This document shows positions 14,284-23,163 of a DNA stretch of 40,468 nucleotides, one piece after another (within the stretch, counting starts at the first letter, position 1; each line of letters starts with the position of its first letter). The notes beneath the pieces are model-generated. The model worked only from the letters and a program-made list of their open reading frames with translations. It was not told where the DNA came from and searched no databases. The translations under genes were made by a program, and so were the position numbers. The DNA lies in contig JAOUPN010000003.1 in assembly GCA_029879905.1 (NCBI GenBank), forward strand, positions 1 to 40,468, given 5' to 3'. Source of the stretch: Nitrospira sp. (GTDB lineage Bacteria > Nitrospirota > Nitrospiria > Nitrospirales > Nitrospiraceae).

Positions 14284-15801
14284 TTACTTTGGGTTCACCG
14301 CCACAAACAAGCTGTTCCCCTGCCGGTTGACCAGCAACACGGCCAATTCCTCTTTCTTTATCTTCTTGGAGGCGTTCTGATAATCCTCCAGCGTCTTGAC
14401 GGTCTCATGATTCACTTCTTGAATCACATCACCACGCTGTAAGCCGGAGGCTTCTGCCTCACTGCCGGGTTCCACTCTGGTAATGACGACCCCCTCCGTT
14501 TTGGCCGGGATATTCAGTTGGCTCATCAGCGCATTATCCAGTTCTTGAACACGAAGAGATGCCAGCACGTTGTCCGGAGGCTTGACCTTTTCACTCCGTT
14601 CCTTGGACGGCGCCGGCTCTTTTTTCGCAAGCACTTCATCCGAAGGCCGCTCGGCAACCTTTATCTTAAAGGTTTCTTCCTTGCCTTCACGCAGTACCGT
14701 GACATGTGCGTCTTTTCCCACGATCGTTCGCGCCACAAGATTTCTCAACTGACTGACGCTTTGAATGGCTTTCCCGTTAAATGCCACCACAACGTCACCG
14801 CGCTTGATTCCGGCGGCATGCGAGGGACCGATTTCATTGACGTCGCTGATCAGCACCCCTTTTCGTTGTTCCGGCAATTTAAACGACTTCGCCAATGCCG
14901 GGGTAATCTCCTGAATGGCGACTCCCATCCACCCTCTCACCACCTTCCCTGTCCGAAGGAGGCTGTCCACGATATCGACCGCAATACTGCTTGGGATTGC
15001 AAATCCCACCCCCTCCGACCCTCCCGTCCTCGAGAAGATCGCGGTATTAATGCCGATGAGTTCGCCGTTCATGTTCACGAGCGCTCCACCTGAATTGCCG
15101 GGATTAATGGCGGCGTCGGTTTGGATGAAATCCTCGTAGTCCGCAATGCCGACATTCCCACGTCCAAGTGCGCTGATAATACCCAGCGTCACCGTCGATG
15201 TCAGACCAAACGGGCTCCCCACCGCCAACACAAGATCTCCGACATGCAGTTGTTCATAGTCCGCCCACTTCAAAGACACCAGATCCTTCGCTTCAATCTT
15301 AATCACCGCCAAATCGGTTTTCGGATCAGTCCCGATGATTTTGGCGGAAAACTCTCTCCGGTCGTTTAAGGTCACGGTAATCTGCACTGCCCCTTCCACG
15401 ACGTGATTATTCGTGACGATATACCCGCTGGGGTCTACGACCACGCCTGATCCGGCGCTTTGATCCGGACGCCCGTGCGGTGAGGGTGGCATCGGCGGTG
15501 GGATCGGTGAATCCTCTCCGCCGGGCTCTCCGCCCGGCTCTTCACCGGGAGGCTTGCTAAAGGGTCCACCAGGAGGAACACCCCCGCGACGGCGTCCCCG
15601 TTCCCCTCCTCCGGTTACGGCGATATTCACGACAGCCGGCGTGGTGTTTTTGACGATTTCAGAAAAACCTTGCGCAAACGCCGGCGGGACTCCCGCGTCC
15701 GCAGTAGATGCCCCGTTTTCAAAAGCAGCTAAGGCGGATAGCGCCAACAGCACGCCCCCGCCGATCGACCATTTGAACGTTTGCTGACTTCGCTTCACCA
15801 T
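14284..15801 (-). CDS. degP: Periplasmic serine protease DegP/HtrA
   Basis: A 505-residue protein from ATG 15801, which has a GGAGGATCC site; the frame is open further upstream but without protein-like sequence. Signal/anchor segment 11-27 is followed by a Gly/Pro/Arg-rich insert (about 64-115). The trypsin-like domain has the full triad: H133 (TNNHVVEG), D163 (KTDLAVIKIE) and S237 (GNSGGAL). Two PDZ domains follow at about 285-375 and 410-500. HtrA proteins degrade or chaperone misfolded envelope proteins. The disordered Pro/Gly insert before the protease domain is longer than in enteric DegP. It is divergent from the lipoprotein gene at 16053, with a 251-bp shared upstream region. Envelope-stress control is likely but no sigma-E-type site was identified. 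Confidence 0.94.
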   Translation of the reverse strand: MVKRSQQTFKWSIGGGVLLALSALAAFENGASTADAGVPPAFAQGFSEIVKNTTPAVVNIAVTGGGERGRRRGGVPPGGPFSKPPGEEPGGEPGGEDSPIPPPMPPSPHGRPDQSAGSGVVVDPSGYIVTNNHVVEGAVQITVTLNDRREFSAKIIGTDPKTDLAVIKIEAKDLVSLKWADYEQLHVGDLVLAVGSPFGLTSTVTLGIISALGRGNVGIADYEDFIQTDAAINPGNSGGALVNMNGELIGINTAIFSRTGGSEGVGFAIPSSIAVDIVDSLLRTGKVVRGWMGVAIQEITPALAKSFKLPEQRKGVLISDVNEIGPSHAAGIKRGDVVVAFNGKAIQSVSQLRNLVARTIVGKDAHVTVLREGKEETFKIKVAERPSDEVLAKKEPAPSKERSEKVKPPDNVLASLRVQELDNALMSQLNIPAKTEGVVITRVEPGSEAEASGLQRGDVIQEVNHETVKTLEDYQNASKKIKKEELAVLLVNRQGNSLFVAVNPK

Positions 15802-16052
15802 GGATAGGATCCTCCAAAAGATGGATGTCACCCTGACGATAATGCCAGGAGCAAGCCGCTCCCTTCCCCGCACAGCCAGAATACTCACCGACAATCGGTA
15901 TCTGTCGAACATGACATCTTACACCAACCTTTCCTTGAGCTTCAAAGAGGAAACACCTCCCCACCTCTGCCAATTATCGCGATCGGCGGTTGCTTTCACG
16001 CTATGTTTTCCAGTACGGTGGCGCCAACCTCGACAGGGTTCAAGAAGGTACC

Positions 16053-17144
16053 GTGAACGCATCATACCAAACATTGTTTTCACAAACACGGCGCCGCACC
16101 TGCTTCCCGCTCATGATCGGATGCACGGCCTTACTGGTTGCCGGATGTGTTCAACATCTGGAGTTCCCGGAAATGCCCCCACCCCTTCCCCATACGGTAA
16201 AAGTTGAATGGCCGCCGTTGATCGCACAACAAACCCTGTCCTACACCGATTCCTGCGGTCTCCCTGGCATCATTCCGGTCGGCCGACAGGTTGTGGACGC
16301 CTTGCGGGAAGCCTCCAGCCGGACATTCACAACGGTCCTCTACAACGAGGAGACCGACCACACCGTCACGCCGAACCATACCATCAAACTTGATGTGCGT
16401 GACTGGGCATTCACACTCGACAAAGACGCATTATACGACCGAGCCCCTGCAATCCTGCGCATGACCGCAACCGCGCGAATCTATGACGAAACGGGAGCCT
16501 TGCTGCGAGAAACCGAGTTTAAGGTAAACCGCATGGAGCGATTACGGCTCGAACGAGCCAGTAGAAATTGCGATTACATCATTGATCCGTTTATTCAGGA
16601 CACCGCCGTCGAATTAGCGTCGAAGCTCTTCCTCGACACCAGAATTGCATTCGGAGATCAACCCCCTTCATCTCCGATAACCCAAGATGATATGTCCGGA
16701 GAATCGAGCGGGGGCTCTTCGGTAGAATCTTCACACGGTACCGCACCTTCCGCCTCGCCTGCACTTCGATTCAAAGCCATGCTGCTTGACGAGAACAATA
16801 ATTTGGTTTTGGAGGGCGGCGAACATGTACGTGTGCGAATCGATGTAGTAAATACCGGCTCGAAGACCGTCCATCATGCCTCGGCATCAATCACAGGCAC
16901 ACCGTCGATCATGGGCCAATTCCCGACCACGACCCTGACCATTCCGCCGCTGCAACCCGGGCAAACGAAATTCCTCGAATTCGTGGCGACGCTTCCACCA
17001 ACCAATATGCCACAACAGGCCGAAATCCACGTCTCGGTAACCGAATCAGAAGGATTCACTGCACCTTCTCAAATCCTTTCATTGACGATTCACCCGGCAG
17101 GAACCAGCACAGACAATCGCGAGTCGATCCCCCCACGACCCTAA
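16053..17144 (+). CDS. Putative lipoprotein with CARDB-like C-terminal domain
   Basis: A 363-residue protein if started at GTG 16053, which follows AGAAGG; an ATG at 15990 would add 21 residues before the leader. The lipobox LLVAGC places the acylated Cys at residue 32. Residues about 40-210 form an unrecognised domain containing YTDSCGLPG and two further cysteines. A Ser/Gly-rich linker (about 205-235) leads to an Ig-like domain with EGGEHVRVRIDVVNTGSKTVHHASASITG, which resembles CARDB/NEW3-type adhesion or scaffold modules. Probable location is the periplasmic face of the outer or inner membrane. It is transcribed away from degP. The exact function is unknown. Confidence 0.75.
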   Translation: MNASYQTLFSQTRRRTCFPLMIGCTALLVAGCVQHLEFPEMPPPLPHTVKVEWPPLIAQQTLSYTDSCGLPGIIPVGRQVVDALREASSRTFTTVLYNEETDHTVTPNHTIKLDVRDWAFTLDKDALYDRAPAILRMTATARIYDETGALLRETEFKVNRMERLRLERASRNCDYIIDPFIQDTAVELASKLFLDTRIAFGDQPPSSPITQDDMSGESSGGSSVESSHGTAPSASPALRFKAMLLDENNNLVLEGGEHVRVRIDVVNTGSKTVHHASASITGTPSIMGQFPTTTLTIPPLQPGQTKFLEFVATLPPTNMPQQAEIHVSVTESEGFTAPSQILSLTIHPAGTSTDNRESIPPRP

Positions 17145-17268
17145 CCCATCAATAATACACACAAATCTATCAATATCGATTCCGACACACATCGAGACAC
17201 AGAGCGTTCGCCTAGACAACACTACACGGCAAATTTCTGAAAAACAGGAAATATGCAGAACGAAGCGA

Positions 17269-17297
17269 TTGAATTTTTTCTTCAAGGGGTGTAGTCT
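17269..17297 (+). promoter_or_regulatory. Candidate sigma-70-like promoter for the DUF2281-like gene
   Basis: TTGAAT (17269-17274), a 17-base spacer and TAGTCT (17292-17297) lie 31 bases before the ATG at 17328. The two hexamers are imperfect but the spacing is ideal, and the surrounding sequence is AT-rich compared with its neighbours. Confidence 0.35.
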
Positions 17298-17327
17298 TCG
17301 CTCGAATTTTTTGACTAGGGGAGCAAT

Positions 17328-17507
17328 ATGACGAAGACAGCTGAGCAGGCCATTATCGAGAAACTTCGTGAGCTTTCTCTGGAACGACAAGCTGAAGTCA
17401 CTGACTTCATAGACTTTTTATCCCAACGCGAATCTTCACATTTCGCGCAAACGGCACTGACGACCCTCTGGGACAAGCCGGCTGACACCGAATATTACCG
17501 CGCATAA
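17328..17507 (+). CDS. Short DUF2281-like protein, orphan antitoxin candidate
   Basis: A 59-residue protein. ATG 17328 is preceded by AGGGGAG at good spacing, and a promoter-like sequence lies further upstream. Its first half (AEQAIIEKLRELSLERQAEV, then TDFIDFLSQR) has the helical, leucine-patterned form of DUF2281 proteins, which often accompany PIN or RelE toxins. The tail LWDKPADTEYYRA resembles the extended antitoxin end that wraps its toxin. No toxin gene lies within 250 bases downstream, where only a terminator is seen. So it is either a solitary antitoxin left after toxin loss, or acts on a distant partner. Family assignment is from pattern alone. Confidence 0.72.
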   Translation: MTKTAEQAIIEKLRELSLERQAEVTDFIDFLSQRESSHFAQTALTTLWDKPADTEYYRA

Positions 17508-17573
17508 GCTGCACGCAGGCGTGAGATTTCCCCTCTCCAGCAACAAGGTTCAGCCTGTCGCCACCATCGGAGA

Positions 17574-17608
17574 GATGGGTGCCGGCCATACACCCATCCT
17601 CCTTTTCT
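17574..17608 (+). terminator. Terminator of the DUF2281-like gene
   Basis: GATGGGTG (17574-17581) pairs with CACCCATC (17591-17598) around a 9-base loop, followed by CTCCTTTTCT. It lies 67 bases past the stop codon on the same strand. Confidence 0.6.
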
Positions 17609-17717
17609 GATTGGTTCAAATAAACCTTTCGGCGACCACCGGTGACGCTCCATAACTTGCACCGACTCCGCTGAACAACTTCATCCACAACAATCTCATC
17701 GTCGTGTAACTCGGCAT

Positions 17718-17754
17718 AAAAAAAGGGTGAGGAGTTGTCTCCTCACCCTTTTTT
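17718..17754. terminator. Bidirectional rho-independent terminator
   Basis: GGGTGAGGAG (17725-17734), a TTGT loop and CTCCTCACCC (17739-17748) form a perfect 10-bp stem, flanked by seven A on the left and six T on the right. It therefore works on both strands. It ends the cytochrome c gene (stop at 17780, minus strand) and insulates the plus-strand small gene. Confidence 0.9.
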
Positions 17755-17779
17755 GAACTGAGAACGGTCTTCAAGACGA

Positions 17780-18223
17780 TTACTTTTGGCAGAAGCTCCG
17801 CTCGTAGTTGATGATGTTCCAGCCTTCTTCTTCGGTGATGGCGGCCGGAATCAAGGATACCATGCCGGTGCCGGGGCTGCCGTTCTTGAGAACCCACATC
17901 AGCTCGCCGTCTTTCCGCTTCTTGTGGAATTTGCAATTCGTGAAGTCGCGCGGGCTGGGGTTGAGCATAGCGCCGGCGGGACCATTGCCCTTACCATCCT
18001 TACCGTGACAATTGAAACAGGTCCCCTTGCCCTCATACAACGCCTTCCCCTTGGCGATGCTATCTGCCGATGCTTCGATCGGATTTTCCAAGGCCTTGGC
18101 AGCGGCCATTTGATCCGCCGGAACGCGAGGCTTTGTCGGGCTCGCTTCTTCGGCACCGACCACCGTGGCCGACAACAACATCAGCGCTGCGCTGATTCCC
18201 AAAAATCTAGACAGGTACCCCAT
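17780..18223 (-). CDS. Periplasmic monohaem cytochrome c
   Basis: A 147-residue protein from ATG 18223, with AGGAGG seven bases upstream; the GTG three bases earlier is too close to that site. The signal peptide ends after VVGA (about residue 24). One haem site, CFNCHGKDGKGNG, lies near 69-81, within the ALYEGKGTCFNCHG form of class I cytochromes. A GMVSLIPAAITEEEGWNIINYERSF segment near the C-terminus holds the likely methionine ligand and the final helix. It should be a soluble electron carrier in the periplasm. The gene stands alone: its own terminator follows and 345 bases of gene-free sequence precede it. Confidence 0.92.
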   Translation of the reverse strand: MGYLSRFLGISAALMLLSATVVGAEEASPTKPRVPADQMAAAKALENPIEASADSIAKGKALYEGKGTCFNCHGKDGKGNGPAGAMLNPSPRDFTNCKFHKKRKDGELMWVLKNGSPGTGMVSLIPAAITEEEGWNIINYERSFCQK

Positions 18224-18226
18224 CAC

Positions 18227-18568
18227 GCATCCTCCTTATATGTTGGATATGTTGCACACACCACACATGAATTCGGCACGAGGCCGCCGGTAAAAAACTC
18301 GCATTATGGACAAAGGTCGAAAAACTTTTGAACTATACCAATGCTGCTGAATTGCTGTCAAGAAATCGGTTTACCTGCCAGCCCCCCTACGAATCCTGGG
18401 TCAAAGAACATCTCTTACGGCAAATCTCCGTAAGTAAGACCTGTAACCATAGGATCACCCAACAGATTTGCCCGATTGGTCGAAACGATACACGAGGCTC
18501 CTGAACCGAGTCTAAATGATCTGACGACAAATGAGGACCAGTGTGAGCAGATACAATGCGATGGGGGC
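18227..18568. other. Gene-free stretch between rodZ and cytochrome c
   Basis: There is no ORF here with protein-like character. A small perfect hairpin, CTTACGG (18414-18420) / CCGTAAG (18428-18434) with a 7-base loop, lies about 135 bases past the rodZ stop. The region must carry the cytochrome promoter on the minus strand, but I could not identify it. Confidence 0.45.
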
Positions 18569-19507
18569 CTATCGTTTGAGGACAATATCACGTGCGACTT
18601 TTCCGCTTGGGCCGAACGGCTTTTGAGGCTGTCCGTTCAATTCCGCTTTGACACCGCCGGCATTGCCGAGCGTCAAGACAAACTGATCCTGGCCTTTCCA
18701 CTGGGACTTCTCCCCCGGCCTCAATAAGGACTCTTGCGGGCTACCGTTGTCGATCTGCACGACGACCCAACTGAGTTCGGTTGCCTCCAAATCCAGCACC
18801 AGTTGGTTATTGTCGGCAGGCCTATTGCCTTCGAGAGAAATCCCTCCCAGCGGCCCGTCTGCCCCTGGAGAAGATACTGACACTGTCTGGGATTCTTGAC
18901 CGGATACCGAAATCGGTGGAGGGGTCGGACTGGGATCACGGCCCTCTTCCACTGATGCCTGGGATGGCAGCGTGACAGGAGCCTCACTTTGCTTGGGGGG
19001 ATCGTGAGAAGGTTCGGATTCTGATTCTGCTTCGTTCTGCATAACCACAGCGGGGTCGTCTTTCGTCGGTTCAGCACTGTGTTTGGCATCGGAGGATTGC
19101 TCCGCATCTCCCATCCGAAGTACGGGTGACTGCTCCCGACTTAAGAGAAACATCAATGTAAGCACGGCAATTCCGATCGCGATGCTCACGGCCTTTCGAT
19201 TCGCCTGACGCTTCCGCTCCTCTTCGACTTGACGAACCTTCAGTCGTTCCCGTTCATCCTGCTTTTCATAATAGGCACCGGCAGATTTCGTAAAGCGCTG
19301 AATGGCATCTTCTTCGTCCAGACCGAGCGAACGCGCATACGAACGTACAAACCCCCTGGCGAACACCTGATCAGGCAGCTTGGAAAAATTCCCATCTTCC
19401 AACGCCTTGACGAAGTCCGAACGAATGCGCGTTTTGGACGACACTTCGTCGACGGTCAATCCCTTGGTTTCGCGAACCTGTCTGAAAAACTCGCCGACTG
19501 ACTCCAT
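18569..19507 (-). CDS. rodZ: RodZ-like cytoskeletal membrane protein
   Basis: A 312-residue protein with the RodZ/YfgA order of parts. A Cro-type helix-turn-helix lies at about 1-75 (VGEFFRQVRETKGLTVDEVSSKTRI, then FARGFVRSYARSLGLD), a charged juxtamembrane stretch at 80-102, one membrane segment at about 104-122, a Pro/Ser/Glu-rich linker, and a C-terminal DUF4115-like beta domain from about 235 (LVLDLEATELSWVVVQIDNG). RodZ links MreB filaments to the peptidoglycan elongation machinery and sets rod shape. It starts 11 bases after the TPR lipoprotein gene and closes the long minus-strand block. It may alternatively be a general HTH-DUF4115 protein if the host is not rod-shaped. Confidence 0.88.
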   Translation of the reverse strand: MESVGEFFRQVRETKGLTVDEVSSKTRIRSDFVKALEDGNFSKLPDQVFARGFVRSYARSLGLDEEDAIQRFTKSAGAYYEKQDERERLKVRQVEEERKRQANRKAVSIAIGIAVLTLMFLLSREQSPVLRMGDAEQSSDAKHSAEPTKDDPAVVMQNEAESESEPSHDPPKQSEAPVTLPSQASVEEGRDPSPTPPPISVSGQESQTVSVSSPGADGPLGGISLEGNRPADNNQLVLDLEATELSWVVVQIDNGSPQESLLRPGEKSQWKGQDQFVLTLGNAGGVKAELNGQPQKPFGPSGKVARDIVLKR

Positions 19508-19518
19508 AGCCCCCTCTG

Positions 19519-20217
19519 CTACTTCAATCGAACCAATAATTCCTTGGCGGCCGCTGAATGTTCCCCGCCTTGGTCGAGTGTCACCGCTTTTTCCAGAGCC
19601 TCACGCGCTTTCGCCGTATTCCCCAACTTGAGATAGACTCGGCCTAACTCCAATTGGGTCATCGCCGGAGGAACGCTGGGAGGACTCACAACCACGGCAT
19701 CCTCAAGCACCTCCACCGACGCCTGAAAATCCCCCCGTTGAGCCAAAGCGCGGCCCAGGTGAAATCGGGCCAAATCCGGAGTGCGATAGAGCGGATTGGC
19801 CAATGCCCGGTGGTAGGATTTGACCGCTTCATCCCATTGGTTCTGCATGGAAAGGATTTGGCCGAGATAGGTGTACGCTTCGGAGAAATCTCTGTCGATT
19901 CTGATCGCCGAGCGAAACTCTTCTTCCGCCTTAGCCAATTTCCCCTGCATAGCGTAGACATGCCCCAATGCGTACCGAGCCTCTTTGTTGTCCGGATCTA
20001 ATTGAACGGATTTTTGAAATGACACAAACGCCCGTTGCCTATCCGTCGAGAGATTGGCAATACCTTCTTGATAGTATCCCTGGGACCTCTTGAGCGTTTC
20101 TTCGCTGGCACAACCGACGAATGCGACGATCAATCCCACATACGCGAATACCCGACAGGATATGACACCGCATAGAGAAAGCCGGTTATTCCATTTTTTC
20201 AGAGACACCGTACTCAC
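19519..20217 (-). CDS. TPR lipoprotein, PilF/PilW-like
   Basis: A 232-residue protein with a lipobox-like AFVGC (Cys 36) after a hydrophobic leader, then four to five tetratricopeptide repeats from about 48 to 225. Examples are RAFVSFQKSVQLDPDNKEARYALG and AEEEFRSAIRIDRDFSEAYTYLG. Size and layout match PilF/PilW pilotins, which assist outer-membrane secretin assembly, but no pilus genes lie nearby and TPR lipoproteins are functionally broad. The start overlaps the PfkB kinase stop by four bases, so the two are translationally coupled, and rodZ follows 11 bases on. It is probably anchored in the outer membrane facing the periplasm. Confidence 0.85.
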   Translation of the reverse strand: MSTVSLKKWNNRLSLCGVISCRVFAYVGLIVAFVGCASEETLKRSQGYYQEGIANLSTDRQRAFVSFQKSVQLDPDNKEARYALGHVYAMQGKLAKAEEEFRSAIRIDRDFSEAYTYLGQILSMQNQWDEAVKSYHRALANPLYRTPDLARFHLGRALAQRGDFQASVEVLEDAVVVSPPSVPPAMTQLELGRVYLKLGNTAKAREALEKAVTLDQGGEHSAAAKELLVRLK

Positions 20218-21128
20218 CGGAGATCCTCGAAATGAGTCAACCGTTTGAATTCACGGAACCGCTCTTGCACTTCTTTGTAATCCAGGATGCGCAATCGGTC
20301 AAGACTAAAGGATTCTACGGTAAACGAGGCCATCACGCTTCCGAAGATCATCGCCTGCTTCATCGCCTCAGCCGACCGGTTTCCCGTCGCGGTCAGATAA
20401 CCTAAAAACCCACCCGCGAAAGTGTCGCCTGCCCCGGTAGGATCACGCACGTCTTCCAGGGGGAACGCAGGAGCTCCGAAAATCTGCTGCTCATTAAACA
20501 TCAAGGCCCCATATTCGCCGCGCTTGACGATGAGGTGCTTGGGACCGCGCGACAACACCATCTTCGCCACCTTGACAAGGTTTGAATCTTGACCCAGCGC
20601 CCGCGCTTCCCCGTCGTTAATGATCAGCACATCCACCTTCTCCAACACCTTCCACAGCGCATCGCGTTTGCCGTTGATCCAGAAATTCATCGTGTCGCAG
20701 GCAACCAGTCCAGGACGCTCGACCTTCTGAAGCACATCCAGCTGAAGTTCCGGATCAATATTTCCCAGAAACAAGACATCCGGCGACCGATAGGCCTCGG
20801 GAATTTTAGGACGAAAGGTTTCAAATACGTTCAGCTTCGTATCCAGCGTGTGTGCTTCATTTAACTGATGCGTATATTCTCCTTTCCAGCGAAAGGTCGA
20901 GCCGGGGCGCCGCTCAAGCCCTGTGAGGTCAATCCCACGGCTTTTCAAAAACGCCACATGCTGTTGGGGAAAATCTTCGCCGACAACGGCGATCAACGCC
21001 ACAGACGTAAAAAAGCTGGCCGAGGTCGAAAAGTACGTCGCGGACCCGCCCAGTATGTCCGTTCCTTCTCCGAATGGAGTTTTCACCGTATCGAGCGCGA
21101 CAGATCCGACCACCAACAACTGTCCCAT
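20214..21128 (-). CDS. PfkB-family carbohydrate/nucleoside kinase
   Basis: A 304-residue ribokinase-fold protein. The N-terminal motif GGSATYFSTSASFF lies near 27-40, and the second PfkB signature DPTGAGDTFAGGFLGY, with the catalytic Asp in GAGD, lies near 230-245. The fold phosphorylates a sugar or nucleoside hydroxyl with ATP in the cytoplasm. It is 17 bases downstream of mtnP, which releases methylthioribose-1-phosphate and adenine, so it may act on a salvage product, but the substrate cannot be read from the sequence. AAGGAG lies about 12 bases before ATG 21128. It overlaps the TPR lipoprotein gene by four bases. Confidence 0.88.
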   Translation of the reverse strand: MGQLLVVGSVALDTVKTPFGEGTDILGGSATYFSTSASFFTSVALIAVVGEDFPQQHVAFLKSRGIDLTGLERRPGSTFRWKGEYTHQLNEAHTLDTKLNVFETFRPKIPEAYRSPDVLFLGNIDPELQLDVLQKVERPGLVACDTMNFWINGKRDALWKVLEKVDVLIINDGEARALGQDSNLVKVAKMVLSRGPKHLIVKRGEYGALMFNEQQIFGAPAFPLEDVRDPTGAGDTFAGGFLGYLTATGNRSAEAMKQAMIFGSVMASFTVESFSLDRLRILDYKEVQERFREFKRLTHFEDLR

Positions 21129-21145
21129 GGGCGACTATTCTCCTT

Positions 21146-22030
21146 TCATCCGGCCCAGACTCGACGCGTCAGGAGCTCAAGCTTCTTCTTGACCGCGGTC
21201 GACGGGCCCTTTTGAGCCGTGATAATGGCATGATCTAATGCATGCTGACAGGAGCAGCCGTCCGCTCCGTCCATAGAGGGAATGAGCACGCGTAGAACCC
21301 GTTTAGCCAAATCTACATTTCGATGCAGCGTGCCCAGGATGGCTTCGACCGTTACATCTTCTTCTGTCTCGTGCCAACAATCATAATCCGTGACCAGTGC
21401 CATCGTCGCATAACACAGTTCTGCCTCACGGGCTAACTTGGCCTCCGGCATGTTGGTCATACCAATCACATCAACTCCCCACTGCCGATACAGCCGAGAC
21501 TCTCCTTTTGTTGAAAACTGCGGGCCCTCCATACACAGATAGACGCCTCCGTCGTGGATCGTGGCACCAAGGCCGGTTGCGGTCGAAACCAAGGTCCTGG
21601 CCAAACCGCCGCAAACAGGCTCGCCGAATGCGACATGCGCGACGATTCCACCTTCGAAAAACGTGGACGGACGCCGTTTGGTCAAATCGATAAACTGATC
21701 GGGGATGACCACATCACCGGGCTTGATCGCCTCTTTCATACTCCCCACTGCGCTCACGGAAATCACGCGCGACACACCCAACGATTTCAACGCATAAATA
21801 TTGGCCCGATAGTTGATTTCCGTCGGATTCAGTCGATGTCCGCGCCCATGCCGGGAAAGAAACGCCACCCGTGTCCCATCGATCGTCCCGACCACGACTG
21901 AGTCTGATGGTGGCCCAAACGGCGTGCGAACCCGAAACTCTCGAACCGATTGGAGCCCTTCCATACTATAGAGCCCGCTTCCACCAATGACACCCACCGA
22001 CGCCTGCCTCTGCGTATGCCGTCCCTTCAT
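21146..22030 (-). CDS. mtnP: S-methyl-5'-thioadenosine phosphorylase
   Basis: A 294-residue purine nucleoside phosphorylase of the trimeric MTAP type. The phosphate-binding start GVIGGSGLYSMEGL lies at about 13-26, SRHGRGH near 58-64, the central SAVGSMKEAIKPGDVVIPDQFIDLT near 97-121, MEGPQFSTKGESRLYRQWGVDVIGMTN near 170-196, and DYDCWH near 216-221. It cleaves methylthioadenosine, the by-product of spermidine and other aminopropyl or acyl transfers, to adenine and methylthioribose-1-phosphate in the cytoplasm. It overlaps miaA by four bases. That pairing is apt because S-adenosylmethionine-dependent methylthiolation of MiaA-modified tRNA belongs to the same SAM economy. Confidence 0.94.
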   Translation of the reverse strand: MKGRHTQRQASVGVIGGSGLYSMEGLQSVREFRVRTPFGPPSDSVVVGTIDGTRVAFLSRHGRGHRLNPTEINYRANIYALKSLGVSRVISVSAVGSMKEAIKPGDVVIPDQFIDLTKRRPSTFFEGGIVAHVAFGEPVCGGLARTLVSTATGLGATIHDGGVYLCMEGPQFSTKGESRLYRQWGVDVIGMTNMPEAKLAREAELCYATMALVTDYDCWHETEEDVTVEAILGTLHRNVDLAKRVLRVLIPSMDGADGCSCQHALDHAIITAQKGPSTAVKKKLELLTRRVWAG

Positions 22031-23067
22031 ACCGACCCTGCCCCCATGATGCCGGCCGGCCTCGCATGTAATTGCTCGTCCGAGTCCAGCGATTCAAGAA
22101 ACGCCTCAATCATTGAAATAATCTGCCGGACCGTCTGTTCGAACGATTCTTCCGATGTCACCGATACCCATTTGATACCCGGTTCACTCCGAAACCACGT
22201 CATCTGTCGTTTAGCAAAGCGCCTGGTATCGCGCTTGAACAAACGAACCATCTCCGACTCATCATACTCACCCGCTAGATGAGCCGCCACATGACGATAC
22301 CCTAAACCTTTCATCGAACCCAACTCGCGCCCATAGCCGCGACCGAGCAATGTGCGTGTCTCTTGTACCATGCCGTGGTCCAACTGCCAATCGATTCGTT
22401 TCTCAATCCCACGATACAAATCCTCCGTAGGCCTCTGTAATCCGATCAGACAGATCGAAAACGGGTCTTCTTGAAACCCATGACGGTGATGGAGCGCCGA
22501 CAGCGGCTGCCCAGACAACCGTTGCACTTCCAATGCCCTGATGATCTTGGATTCATCGTTGGGATGCACTCGTGCCGCTGTTACAGGATCGACCTCTGCC
22601 AATTTTGCATAGAGGTGCTCCCGTCCCTGCTCCTGACTCACCCTTAACAATTCCGCTCTCAGCTGCGGGTCTGACTCTGGCGCCGCACACAAGCCTCGCA
22701 CCAACGTTCGAATATAGAGTCCCGTTCCGCCCGCAACCAATGGGAGCCTTCGCCCGGCATATAACCGATCGATCTCCTCAATCGCAGCCCGTCTGTACCG
22801 TCCGGTGTTAAAGGACTCATCCGGCTCTGCCAGATCAATGAGCCGATGGGGTACACCGCGACGTTCCTCGACCGTGGGTTTGTCCGTACCAATGTCCATC
22901 CCTCGATAGACTTGCCGCGAATCCGCCGTCAACACCTCGGTATGAAATCGCTCAGCCACCCGAACAGCGGCACGACTCTTTCCCACTGCCGTAGGACCGA
23001 GCAGAACCACCAACGGACGCCGGCGACACAGCGATTCCGATAGATGCGACATATCCCGTACCATCAT
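22027..23067 (-). CDS. miaA: tRNA dimethylallyltransferase MiaA
   Basis: A 346-residue protein; alternative start ATG 23052 gives MSHLSESL. The P-loop GPTAVGKS lies near 23-30, the substrate-binding DSRQVYRGMDIGTDKP near 50-65, AGGTGLYIRTLVRGL near 114-128, and the C-terminal RRFAKRQMTWFR block near 280-292. It transfers a dimethylallyl group to the N6 of adenosine 37 in tRNAs reading UNN codons. It lies 96 bases downstream of mutL, the conserved mutL-miaA neighbourhood known from many bacteria, and overlaps mtnP. Confidence 0.95.
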   Translation of the reverse strand: MMVRDMSHLSESLCRRRPLVVLLGPTAVGKSRAAVRVAERFHTEVLTADSRQVYRGMDIGTDKPTVEERRGVPHRLIDLAEPDESFNTGRYRRAAIEEIDRLYAGRRLPLVAGGTGLYIRTLVRGLCAAPESDPQLRAELLRVSQEQGREHLYAKLAEVDPVTAARVHPNDESKIIRALEVQRLSGQPLSALHHRHGFQEDPFSICLIGLQRPTEDLYRGIEKRIDWQLDHGMVQETRTLLGRGYGRELGSMKGLGYRHVAAHLAGEYDESEMVRLFKRDTRRFAKRQMTWFRSEPGIKWVSVTSEESFEQTVRQIISMIEAFLESLDSDEQLHARPAGIMGAGSV

Positions 23068-23163
23068 CTCTCACAATTCATAGGAAAGGGGGTCGGACTA
23101 CGATGCGGTGAAAGAGGGGCGATGTCCCTCCTTGACCTCAGCCTTAACCTGAACCTCACCGGT

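Noticed and set aside
14518-15093. 191-residue frame opposite degP
   Set aside because: It is a codon-bias shadow of a highly conserved protease gene, with no ribosome site or recognisable motif.
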